A stretch of 22,626 nt of DNA, taken from NCBI GenBank assembly GCA_019348095.1, contig JAHWKC010000002.1:1-22626 (forward strand), read 5' to 3'. This document shows, piece by piece, positions 8,927 to 15,596 of the stretch. Each line of letters opens with the position of its first letter. The stretch's first letter is position 1. This DNA is from Pseudomonadota bacterium (GTDB taxonomy: Bacteria > Pseudomonadota > Gammaproteobacteria > Xanthomonadales > Xanthomonadaceae). The notes beneath the pieces were generated by a model. It did no database searches and was not told the origin of the DNA. It was given only the letters and a program-made list of their open reading frames with translations. Both the position numbers and the translations under genes were made by a program.

Positions 8927-10351
8927 ATGAAACGTACATGCATGGCCGTCGCAGTCGCCAGCCTGGTGCTGGCAGCCGGCGCGGCAACCGGATCCAGCCA
9001 CCGCGAAGCACCAGAAATCACCGAGACGCCGAAGGTCGACAACACCGACGTCTACCTGTTTCGCAGCTACGAAGCGGGCCGCGAAGGCTACGTGACCCTG
9101 ATTGCGAACTTCCAGCCGTTCCAGGACCCCTTCGGCGGCCCGAACTACTTCACGTTGGACGACGATGCGATCTACGCCATCCACGTCGACAACGACGGCG
9201 ACGCGCGCGAGGACATCTCGTATTTCTTCCGCTTCCACAAGAGGTTCCGCAACCTCACCGTGCCCGTCAACGGCAAGAACATCCCGGTGCCGGTGGTCAA
9301 CATCGGGCCATTCGGCTCGACCCACGAACAAAAGACCAACCGCAACGTCATCGAGACCTACACCCTGGTCACTGCCCATGAACGGCAGAACGCCAACGCC
9401 AATGCCCAGCCCGAGATCAGCGTGGCCAGGAACCTCAGTGGTGGCGAGGACTTCTTTCCCAAGCCCTACGACAACATCGGCACCAAGTCGATTCCCGAAT
9501 ACGAGGCTTACGCCGACAGCCACATCCAGCGCGCGGCGCTGAACAAGTGCGCCGGTGAGGCGCGGGTGTTCGCCGGGCAGCGCAAGGAAGGCTTCGCCGT
9601 TGCGGTTGGCGAGATTTTCGACCTGGTCCACCTCAACCCGCTGGGTCCGGTGGACGCCGAGGGCAGCGACCTGGACGACAAGAACGTGACCACCATTGCG
9701 CTGGAGGTGCCGATCGGCTGCCTGACCGACGGCAGCCCGATCATCGGCGCATGGTCCACCGCAAGCCTGCCGACCCGCGGCTCCGGTCAAGGCCAGGGGC
9801 GCGGCCGTTTTGAACAGGTGTCGCGACTTTCATCGCCGCTGGTCAACGAAGTGGTCATCGGTCTGCCGGACAAGGACAAGTTCAACCGATCGCATCCCCG
9901 CAATGACAGCAAGTTCGCCAAGTACGTGACCCACCCGACGCTGCCGGAACTGCTGCAGATCCTGTTCCCCAGCGTGGAGGCGCCGAACATGTTCCCGCGT
10001 ACCGATCTGGTTGCGGCGTTCCTGACCGGCATCGAGGGGCTCAACATGCCGGAGAACGTCAGGCCGGCGGAAATGATGCGGCTCAATACGTCGATCGATC
10101 CCACGCCGGTGGAGGCGCAGAGCAATCTCGGCGTGCTCGGCGGCGACCTGGCCGGGTTCCCGAATGGTCGCCGGCCCGGCGATGACGTGGTCGACATCGA
10201 GCTGCGCGTGGCGATGGGCGTGCTGTTGCCGGAGGCCGATGCGCCGTCAGGGCAGTTGCCGTTCACCGATGGTGCGACGGTGAGTGCGTCCGAGTTCCGC
10301 GTCACCTTCCCGTATCTCAACACGCCGCTTCCGGGCGCGACCGACGACTGA
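8927..10351 (+). CDS. Secreted DUF4331-family protein
   Basis: A 474-residue exported protein. Residues 1-22 form a signal peptide (MKRTC then a hydrophobic AVAVASLVLAAGAA core). The mature part begins SSHREAPEITETPKVDNTDVYLF, the characteristic opening of DUF4331. Further family-like features are FQPFQDPFGGPNYF, an acidic HVDNDGDAREDISY segment and a late PNGRRPGDDVVDIELRVAM block. The biochemical role of the family is not established; the acidic N-terminal segments could bind metal, which is inference. After cleavage only two cysteines remain (about C208 and C265), so one disulfide is possible. The ATG at 8927 follows GAGGA by 8 bases; the frame extends upstream but without signal character. 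It appears to be a single-gene unit. Confidence 0.9.
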   Translation: MKRTCMAVAVASLVLAAGAATGSSHREAPEITETPKVDNTDVYLFRSYEAGREGYVTLIANFQPFQDPFGGPNYFTLDDDAIYAIHVDNDGDAREDISYFFRFHKRFRNLTVPVNGKNIPVPVVNIGPFGSTHEQKTNRNVIETYTLVTAHERQNANANAQPEISVARNLSGGEDFFPKPYDNIGTKSIPEYEAYADSHIQRAALNKCAGEARVFAGQRKEGFAVAVGEIFDLVHLNPLGPVDAEGSDLDDKNVTTIALEVPIGCLTDGSPIIGAWSTASLPTRGSGQGQGRGRFEQVSRLSSPLVNEVVIGLPDKDKFNRSHPRNDSKFAKYVTHPTLPELLQILFPSVEAPNMFPRTDLVAAFLTGIEGLNMPENVRPAEMMRLNTSIDPTPVEAQSNLGVLGGDLAGFPNGRRPGDDVVDIELRVAMGVLLPEADAPSGQLPFTDGATVSASEFRVTFPYLNTPLPGATDD

Positions 10352-10397
10352 GGTGCCCACGATCCGGCGGCAGTCGTGCTGCCGGGTCGTTCAACGC

Positions 10398-10424
10398 GGG
10401 CGGCGCATCGGGCGCCGCCCTTGG
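10398..10424 (+). terminator. Possible terminator after the DUF4331 gene
   Basis: GGGCGGCGC and GCGCCGCCC form a perfect 9-base stem with a 5-base loop 47 bases after the stop. The T run that should follow is poor (CTTGG). A smaller stem (CGGCAG/CTGCCG) precedes it. It could be a terminator or simply an mRNA end structure. Confidence 0.4.
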
Positions 10425-10476
10425 CCCCGATCTGGATGGGGTGGTCGCGTCACGACCCTGTGCACCGGCTTTGCAA

Positions 10477-10506
10477 TTGACCCTCCGGAGCACAGGCCAC
10501 TACAAT
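10477..10506 (+). promoter_or_regulatory. sigma70-type promoter for tRNA-Thr
   Basis: TTGACC (10477-10482) and TACAAT (10501-10506) are separated by 18 bases and lie just upstream of the tRNA, with the -10 box 12 bases before the mature 5' end. The predicted start is near 10513, so the 5' leader would be only a few bases. Confidence 0.75.
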
Positions 10507-10518
10507 TCCGCTCCTTAC

Positions 10519-10594
10519 GCCGGAATAGCTCAGTTGGTAGAGCGGCGCATTCGTAATGCGTAGGTCGTAGGTTCGATTCCTATTTCCGGCACCA
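10519..10594 (+). tRNA. tRNA-Thr (anticodon CGT)
   Basis: A full 76-base cloverleaf with encoded CCA. The acceptor GCCGGAA pairs with TTCCGGC. The D stem is GCTC/GAGC. The anticodon stem GCGCA/TGCGT carries loop TTCGTAA with CGT at 10552-10554, reading ACG. The T arm is GTAGG TTCGATT CCTAT. All stems pair, with G-T at the outer pair of the anticodon and T stems. It stands alone with its own promoter and a following terminator. Confidence 0.98.
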
Positions 10595-10618
10595 GAACGA
10601 CTCGTACAACCTCATTTG

Positions 10619-10655
10619 AAAACGGGCCGCGGTTGCACTCGCGGCCCGTTTTTTT
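10619..10655. terminator. Bidirectional Rho-independent terminator shared by tRNA-Thr and the HPF-like gene
   Basis: AAACGGGCCGC and GCGGCCCGTTT form an 11-base perfect stem around a 10-base loop, followed by T7 on the plus strand and, by symmetry, a shorter T4 run on the minus strand. It lies 24 bases after the tRNA and 17 bases after the stop of the convergent HPF-like gene. Confidence 0.9.
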
Positions 10656-10671
10656 GTGTCCGGGCGCCCGG

Positions 10672-10983
10672 CTATTTGCCGAGCTTTCCCAGCGAGCTGT
10701 CCAGCACCCGCTTGAGCTTGTGCGCTGCGCCGTTGATGGCATCGCGCACGGTTTCGGCGTCCTCGGTGGCGGCCGCCGGCGGGCGGCCGTCGACCCGTGC
10801 CTCCATCGTGCAGTGCTTGTCATTGCTGCCGGCCTTGCCGGCGTTGACGTCGCTCAGATGCACCTCCACCCGCGTGATCTGGCCGCTAAAGCGGCCCAGT
10901 ACGCCTTCGACCACGGTTTCGACGTGGCTGGCGAGCGACTCGTCGCCCTTGATGTGGCTGTCGGTATTGAGCTGGATGATCAT
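10672..10983 (-). CDS. Short HPF/RaiA-family ribosome-associated protein
   Basis: A 103-residue protein with the PF02482 pattern: an N-terminal strand MIIQLNTDSHI, the ITRVEVHLSDVNAGKAG turn with NDKHCTMEARVDGR, and a C-terminal helix ending LKRVLDSSLGKL. Family members bind the 30S subunit at the mRNA/tRNA channel and silence or dimerise ribosomes in stationary phase or stress. It lacks the long C-terminal dimerisation domain, so it is of the short HPF type. The ATG at 10983 has AGGAG upstream at about 10 bases. The frame is open much further on this strand, but that is antisense to the hydrolase. It is not beside rpoN/ptsN, so it is probably a second paralogue rather than the classical hpf. 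Confidence 0.85.
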   Translation of the reverse strand: MIIQLNTDSHIKGDESLASHVETVVEGVLGRFSGQITRVEVHLSDVNAGKAGSNDKHCTMEARVDGRPPAAATEDAETVRDAINGAAHKLKRVLDSSLGKLGK

Positions 10984-11277
10984 CTGGACGGGACTCCTGG
11001 TGGACGCATCGGGGGAGCTCGCCGGCGCTGGGACGACGAGCGCACCCAAGGTAGCGCAGTGGGCATCGTCTCGATGAGAAGAACAGGTGAGAAGTGGCCG
11101 TTCGGCCGCGGCCCGGGAAGCGTGCGCCCCATCCGCGTGTCCATGACCTTCGACAGGGCGGCACCGGTATGGCCTTCTTTTAGAAGAGAGTCGAACCGCG
11201 TCGGAAACGGGTCGCTTCACGCCCCGCTGCCGCGCACGCACGCAACATGTTCGTGACTTGCGATCGGGAGTACACCG

Positions 11278-12105
11278 TTGGCCGGGATGCATCACATCCG
11301 CCGCGGCAGCGGGGTGCCGTTGCTGCTGGTCCACGGGCTCGGCGGCAATACCCACTCGTTCGACACCATTCTCAACATGCTTGCCGCCGACCGCGAGGTC
11401 ATCGTGGTCGACCTGCCCGGGTTCGGGCAGACCCCGCCGCTTGAGGGCGAGGTCTCGATCGGCACGTTGTGCGACGCGCTCACCGGATTCCTCACCGAGC
11501 AGGACCTGATCGGCATCGATGCGGTCGGCAGCTCTATGGGCGCGCGGCTGGTGCTGGAACTGGCCCGGCGCGGCGGCGTGCTCGGCGCGGTGGTGTCGCT
11601 GGACCCCGGCGGGTTCTGGCGCGGCTGGGAGCGGCACGCGTTCAACGCCTCGATATGGCTGTCGATCCGCCTGATTCGCGTCCTGCAACCGGTGCTGCCG
11701 CGGCTGACCCGCCATCCGCTCAGCCGCTCGCTGTTGCTGCTGCAGTTCTCGGCGCGGCCGCGGACACTGCCACCGCAGATAGTGCTCACCGAGCTGTGCA
11801 GCTACGCGGAATCGCCGTCGTTCGACGAGTTGCTGCACAACCTGTCCTACGGCCAGGAGCAACAGGGCGCCCCGCGCGGCTCCATCGCCCAACCGCTGGT
11901 GATCGGCTGGGGCCGGCGCGACCGGCTCTGTTTTCCGAACCAGGCAGCGCGCGCGCAGGAGTTGTTTCCCGACGCACGACTGCATTGGTTCGAGCACTGC
12001 GGCCATTTCCCGCACTGGGACGCGCCGGAGGAAACGGTGCGGCTGATCCTGGCGACGACGGGGGACCACGGCGGGTCCGGGGCTGATGGATCGCTGTCGC
12101 GCTAG
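11278..12105 (+). CDS. Alpha/beta-fold hydrolase
   Basis: A 275-residue predicted cytoplasmic serine hydrolase with no signal peptide. The oxyanion segment VHGLGGNTHS is at 18-27, the nucleophile elbow GSSMG has S86, the acid is likely D215 (WGRRDRLC) and the base H243 (HCGHFPHWDAPE). The lid region (about 115-195) is rich in leucine and arginine. Substrate is not predictable; relatives include esterases, C-C hydrolases and lactonases. The start is uncertain: TTG at 11278 has GGGAG 7 bases upstream, whereas the ATG at 11287 is 16 bases away, so I prefer TTG. It stands alone between the HPF-like gene (divergent) and the SDR gene (convergent). The last 15 or so residues are low complexity. Confidence 0.9.
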   Translation: MAGMHHIRRGSGVPLLLVHGLGGNTHSFDTILNMLAADREVIVVDLPGFGQTPPLEGEVSIGTLCDALTGFLTEQDLIGIDAVGSSMGARLVLELARRGGVLGAVVSLDPGGFWRGWERHAFNASIWLSIRLIRVLQPVLPRLTRHPLSRSLLLLQFSARPRTLPPQIVLTELCSYAESPSFDELLHNLSYGQEQQGAPRGSIAQPLVIGWGRRDRLCFPNQAARAQELFPDARLHWFEHCGHFPHWDAPEETVRLILATTGDHGGSGADGSLSR

Positions 12106-12130
12106 CGGCACAAGCGAATCTCCCCCAGGT

Positions 12131-12147
12131 CCTCTTTTCCAAAGAGG
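12131..12147. repeat. Small hairpin CCTCTTT TCC AAAGAGG in a dispersed-repeat block
   Basis: A 7-base perfect stem with a 3-base loop, flanked by C5 and G runs. The wider TCCCCCAGG…AAAGAGGGGG block resembles a common bacterial intergenic repeat that translates as PPLWKRG. It lies 25 bases after the hydrolase stop and could serve as a weak terminator. Confidence 0.5.
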
Positions 12148-12176
12148 GGGTAGATCCACCCGGCTCGCAAAAACGG

Positions 12177-12238
12177 GTAGAGCCGAGTTTGCGCGGCTGC
12201 ATGGGCACCTGGAGAAAAGTAGCGGAGCAAGCTCCGCT
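12177..12238. repeat. Two-hairpin repeat, copy 1
   Basis: It starts GTAGAGCCGAG. Hairpin 1 is AGCCG…CGGCT (12181-12198). Hairpin 2 is AGCGGAGC AA GCTCCGCT (12221-12238, 8-base perfect arms). The linker is 22 bases. It is the same architecture and orientation as 13176-13239 and lies just downstream of the SDR gene's stop. Confidence 0.85.
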
Positions 12239-12252
12239 CTAAGCCCCGGGTA

Positions 12253-13068
12253 TCAGGCGTACTGCATCTTGCGCGCCATGCCGCCATCGGCGATGAAATC
12301 CTGCCCGGCGACGAAGCCGGACGCGGGCGAGAGCAGGTAGAGCGCCAGCGTGCCGATGTCGCCGGGCGTTCCGACGCGGCCGACCGGGTGCTGCGCATGA
12401 TCGACCTTGCGCAGTTTCGATGCCTTTCGCTCCCCGGGCTTGTGCCAGGCGTCGGTGGGAACCCAGCCGGGGCTGATGCAGTTCACCCGCACCGCCGGCC
12501 CGGCGCTGATCGCCAGGGCATGGGTGAACGCAACCAGCCCGCCCTTGGCGGCGGCATAGGCTTCGGTGTCGGGCTCCGACTGCCGCGCGCGGGTCGAGGC
12601 GATATTGACGATCGCGCTGGAGGTGTCGCCGGTCGCTGCCTCTTGCAGGGCTGCGAGCGCATGCTTGCAGCACAGGAAGGCGCCGCCAAGGCTGGTCGCC
12701 AGCCAGCGGTTCCAGTCGGCCAGCGCGAGCTCCTGCAAGGGGCCGCTGTGCGGGTCGGGGATGCCGGCGTTGTTGACCAGTCCGTCGATGCGGCCGAAAT
12801 GCTTCAGCGCAGCCTGGGTGAAGCGACGCACGTCGGGTTCACGGGCAACGTCGAGCTTGTGGAAACGCGCGCGCTCGCCGACCTGCCATTCCTCCAGGCA
12901 GGCCTGGCCGGCGCCGGCGTCGAGATCGCCGATCAGCACCCGTCCGCCGGCACCGAGCACTGCCTGCGCAATGCCGCGGCCGATGCCCTGGGCGCCGCCG
13001 GTGACGAGCACGACCCGGTCCTGCATCGGGGCGGCGGGGTGGGGCGTGATGGGCGGGGGCAGTCGCAT
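12253..13068 (-). CDS. SDR-family NAD(P)-dependent oxidoreductase
   Basis: A 271-residue classical short-chain dehydrogenase/reductase. The Rossmann nucleotide site TGGAQGIG is at 23-30 and NNAG at 99-102. Catalytic S158 lies in VNIAS, with Y171 and K175 in EAYAAAKGG. The C-terminal SGFVAGQDFIADGGM is typical of glucose-1-dehydrogenase and 3-ketoacyl reductase relatives. D48 (in IGDLD) after beta 2 suggests a preference for NAD. The exact substrate cannot be named. The ATG at 13068 has GGAG six bases upstream, while the inner ATG at 13026 lacks a site, so the longer form with a proline-rich leader (residues 1-14) is chosen. It is downstream of the flavoprotein gene on the same strand (209-base gap) and flanked by two copies of one repeat. 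Confidence 0.92.
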   Translation of the reverse strand: MRLPPPITPHPAAPMQDRVVLVTGGAQGIGRGIAQAVLGAGGRVLIGDLDAGAGQACLEEWQVGERARFHKLDVAREPDVRRFTQAALKHFGRIDGLVNNAGIPDPHSGPLQELALADWNRWLATSLGGAFLCCKHALAALQEAATGDTSSAIVNIASTRARQSEPDTEAYAAAKGGLVAFTHALAISAGPAVRVNCISPGWVPTDAWHKPGERKASKLRKVDHAQHPVGRVGTPGDIGTLALYLLSPASGFVAGQDFIADGGMARKMQYA

Positions 13069-13175
13069 GGCGGTCTCCGTGGTGGCCGAACATTCCGCCC
13101 GAGCATGCCGGTGCGCGCGTAACGGCGCGGCGAGCAGCGCCATTTCCGCCTCCGAAAAAAACACGTGCGCCATCC

Positions 13176-13239
13176 GTAGAGCCGAGCTTGCTCGGCTGCG
13201 CCCTCCGTGCCGACGCAATGCAGCGGAGCAGGCTCCGCT
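13176..13239. repeat. Two-hairpin repeat, copy 2
   Basis: GTAGAGCCGAG head, hairpin 1 AGCCGAGC TT GCTCGGCT (13180-13197) and hairpin 2 AGCGGAGC AG GCTCCGCT (13222-13239), both with 8-base perfect arms and 2-base loops, joined by a 24-base linker. It is more regular than copy 1. It sits between the flavoprotein stop and the SDR start. Confidence 0.88.
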
Positions 13240-13277
13240 CCACGCCGTCGCGCCTGGAGCTGGCGCGAAACGGGTGT

Positions 13278-14564
13278 TCACCCGGAGGCCGCGGACGGCT
13301 TCCCGGCGTGGCGCCGCAGCCACGCCACCGCGCCCAGTCCCGCGCGGCGGCCACTGGCGAAGCACGCGGTCAGCAGATAGCCGCCGGTCGGGGCCTCCCA
13401 GTCCAGCATCTCGCCGGCGCAGAACACGCCCGGCGGCAGGCCGGTCGCGGTGGCATCGAGCATCAAATCGCGATCCAGCGCCTCCAGCCGGACACCGCCG
13501 GCACTGCTGATCGCCTCGGCCAGCGGGCGCGCCCGCCGCAGCACCAGCGGCAGGCGCTTGATCGTGTCTGCGAGTTGCTCGGCGTCCTCGCGCCGGGGGC
13601 TGGCCAGCACCTCGTACAGCAGCGCGGCCTTGGCCCCGGTGAGGCCGGCCTGGCGGCGCAGGTGCTCGCTGAGGCTGCGGCCGGCGCGGGGCCGGCCCAG
13701 ATCGCGCCGCAGCCGGGCCAGGTCCCGGCCCGGTGTCAGGTCGAGCCGCAGCGTCGCGTGGCCGTCGCGCTCGATCGTGTCGCGCAGGGCCGCGGACAGC
13801 GCGTAGACCAGGCTGCCCTCGATGCCGCTGGCGGTAACCACGCATTCGCCCTGCAGCGACTGCGCGTCCCCGGCGGCATCGTGCCAGTGCGCGATGACCG
13901 GCTTGAGCGGCGCGCCGGCATGACGGCTGGCGAAGTGCGTGCTCCAGTCGATGTCGAAGCCGCAGTTGGACGGCCGCAGCGGCGCCACGTCGACGCCGTG
14001 TCCGGCCAGCCAGTCCTGCCAGGCGCCGTCGGATCCCAGCTCCGGCCAGCTGCCGCCGCCGAGCGCAAGCACCACCGCGTCGCCGCGCACCTGCAGCTCG
14101 CCGCCAGGCGTGTCGAAGCGCAGCGCGCCAGCCTCGTCCCAGCCGATGCAGCGGTGCTGCACGTGCAAGCGGACGCCGGACTCGCGCAGCCGCCGCACCC
14201 AGCCGCGCAGCAGCGGCGCGGCCTTGCGGTCCAGCGGAAACACCCGGCCGGAGCTGCCGACGTAGCTGTCCACGCCCAACCCGCGCGCCCACTCGCGCAA
14301 CGCGGCCGCATCGAAGTCGTCCAGCCAGCGGCCCACCGCCTCACATCGCTCGAAATAGCGCGCGTCGAAGGCGGGGCGCGGTTCGCCGTGAGTCAGGTTG
14401 AGCCCGCCCTTGCCGGCGATCAGGAACTTGCGCCCGACCGAACCCTTGGCCTCGTACAGGTCGACCTCGAACCCGGCCGCGCGGGCGATCTCGGCGGCCA
14501 TCAGCCCGGCCGGGCCGCCGCCGACCACGACCAGGCGCGGGGCAGATGTGGGTTCAGCGGACAT
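13278..14564 (-). CDS. BaiN/HI0933-type FAD-dependent flavoprotein (TIGR03862-like)
   Basis: A 428-residue protein with an N-terminal dinucleotide fold PRLVVVGGGPAGLMAAE (about 9-25). It continues with KFLIAGKGGLNLTH, typical of the HI0933/BaiN flavoproteins, VLALGGGSWPELGSDG, TASGIEGSLVYALSAAL and a C-terminal FAD segment GVFCAGEMLDWEAPTGGYLL. The TASGIEG block favours the TIGR03862 subgroup over BaiN itself. Most members have no assigned substrate; some relatives reduce enoate or bile-acid double bonds. The start is ambiguous between ATG 14564 (chosen, giving the usual short N-terminus) and ATG 14594, and neither has a strong ribosome site. The frame stays open to 14771 without family-like sequence. 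Confidence 0.9.
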   Translation of the reverse strand: MSAEPTSAPRLVVVGGGPAGLMAAEIARAAGFEVDLYEAKGSVGRKFLIAGKGGLNLTHGEPRPAFDARYFERCEAVGRWLDDFDAAALREWARGLGVDSYVGSSGRVFPLDRKAAPLLRGWVRRLRESGVRLHVQHRCIGWDEAGALRFDTPGGELQVRGDAVVLALGGGSWPELGSDGAWQDWLAGHGVDVAPLRPSNCGFDIDWSTHFASRHAGAPLKPVIAHWHDAAGDAQSLQGECVVTASGIEGSLVYALSAALRDTIERDGHATLRLDLTPGRDLARLRRDLGRPRAGRSLSEHLRRQAGLTGAKAALLYEVLASPRREDAEQLADTIKRLPLVLRRARPLAEAISSAGGVRLEALDRDLMLDATATGLPPGVFCAGEMLDWEAPTGGYLLTACFASGRRAGLGAVAWLRRHAGKPSAASG

Positions 14565-14979
14565 GTCGGGGAGGGGCTTTGGCGTGGGCGCCATTATGCC
14601 CACCGCCCTGCCGCGTGACCGGGCGCGCGCGTTCTGCCAGGCCAATGCTGCCCGCACGGCCGATGCTCGAGGCCGATTCGCGATTGCGTGCTCAAGTTCC
14701 CGCCGCGAAGGCCGCGATCCTGTCGGAGCGGGAACTCGCGTGGGCGGGCCCGATTGCCGGCCCGGCGCCACACGCGCCGGCTCCTTCAGCCCGGCTCATG
14801 GCCGCACGGTGATGATGTCCGCTTCAGGGGATTCGACGCCGCTCGTCTGGGCGCACTTGGCTGCAACGGATCGAGAGCCGTTTGCGCCGACTCACGCGCA
14901 GCCCTTCGCGGCTTGTACGCGGCCAAGGCCGACGGGCGCGACCGGGTATCGGTGACCGCGTGACGGTCCCGGCGGGTGT
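14565..14979. other. 415-base gap without a convincing gene
   Basis: The upstream region of the flavoprotein gene and downstream region of the STAS-like gene. Open frames here are GC-driven and none has a ribosome site or family pattern. A TGTCGGAGCGGG segment near 14717 is one base from the TGTAGGAGCG repeat head and may be a decayed REP copy. No clear promoter or terminator is seen. Confidence 0.4.
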
Positions 14980-15372
14980 TCAGTCGGCCGGCTCGAAGCG
15001 CGATGCGCTGCTGAGCAGCCAGGCGAGCGCCGACGCACGGTCATAGAAGCGCTTGAACGGATAGTGCCGTGCGTCGGCGAGGGTCTCGACCACCGCATTG
15101 AACTGCTGCGTGCGGCTGCCGACGAAGGTGATTCGGCACTGGCGCAGCTGCGGATCGCTGGAGATCAGCGAGGCGAACGCGCTGGCGGAGGCGAGTGAGT
15201 CCAGGTGCGCCTTGGCCTCCAGGTAATCGACCATGATCCGCCGATAGCCGGTGCTGTCGAGCAGAACCAGCGTTTCGTTCATCGCCTGGATCCGGCTGCC
15301 GATCGACACGCAGCCGCGGTAACGCACGTCGATCAATTCGTGCCCGTCGTCGGTACTTACCGTATACGCCAT
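14980..15372 (-). CDS. Small hypothetical protein, possibly STAS/SpoIIAA-like
   Basis: A 130-residue soluble protein with no signal peptide or membrane segment. It alternates strands and helices: HELIDVRYRGCVSIGSR, a helix with NETLVLLDSTGYRRIMVDYLEAK, then ASAFASLIS, RITFVGSRTQQFN and FKRFYDRASALAWLL. This order and spacing resembles STAS/SpoIIAA-like domains, but there is no decisive motif, so the fold is a guess. The ATG at 15372 is preceded by AGGGGGAG, a strong if close ribosome site; the frame runs 14 codons further upstream without support. It is divergent from the beta-lactamase-like gene across 224 bases. Confidence 0.75.
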   Translation of the reverse strand: MAYTVSTDDGHELIDVRYRGCVSIGSRIQAMNETLVLLDSTGYRRIMVDYLEAKAHLDSLASASAFASLISSDPQLRQCRITFVGSRTQQFNAVVETLADARHYPFKRFYDRASALAWLLSSASRFEPAD

Positions 15373-15413
15373 CGACTCCCCCTGATGCGGCGGCGCAGGC
15401 TGCGGCGATCGCA

Positions 15414-15437
15414 TGAACCGCGCATGTGCGGTGGTTC
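15414..15437. promoter_or_regulatory. Imperfect palindrome in the divergent region
   Basis: TGAACCGC and GCGGTGGTTCA flank GCATGT. The inner CCGC GCATGT GCGG is perfect, and the outer TGAAC/GTTCA pairs with a small bulge. Its place between two divergent genes is what an operator would show, but no regulator is known for it. Confidence 0.3.
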
Positions 15438-15596
15438 ACAACCCCGGCGCGGTGTTTTGCTCGCGACCGTGGCTTGTCAGTTGTCGGCCGATGCGCGGGT
15501 TTCTTGAGCGGTGGCCGCAGGCAAGCATGCGGATCGCACCGGTGCGCGACGGTGCTCGGGTATCGTCTGCAGCCTCGATCCTGTGGAGACTGCTGC

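Noticed and set aside
10519..10656. tRNA-Thr as a genomic island attachment site
   Set aside because: No integrase gene and no second copy of the tRNA 3' end were noticed in the window.
11000..12159. Long N-terminal extension of the HPF-like frame (495 codons in total)
   Set aside because: Only the last 103 codons match a family and have a ribosome site; the extension is antisense to the alpha/beta hydrolase and includes repeat DNA.
13069..14292. Possible fusion of the SDR protein with an upstream 400-residue domain
   Set aside because: The upstream part is antisense-like out-of-frame reading of the flavoprotein gene. A ribosome site precedes the ATG at 13068, and a repeat lies in between.
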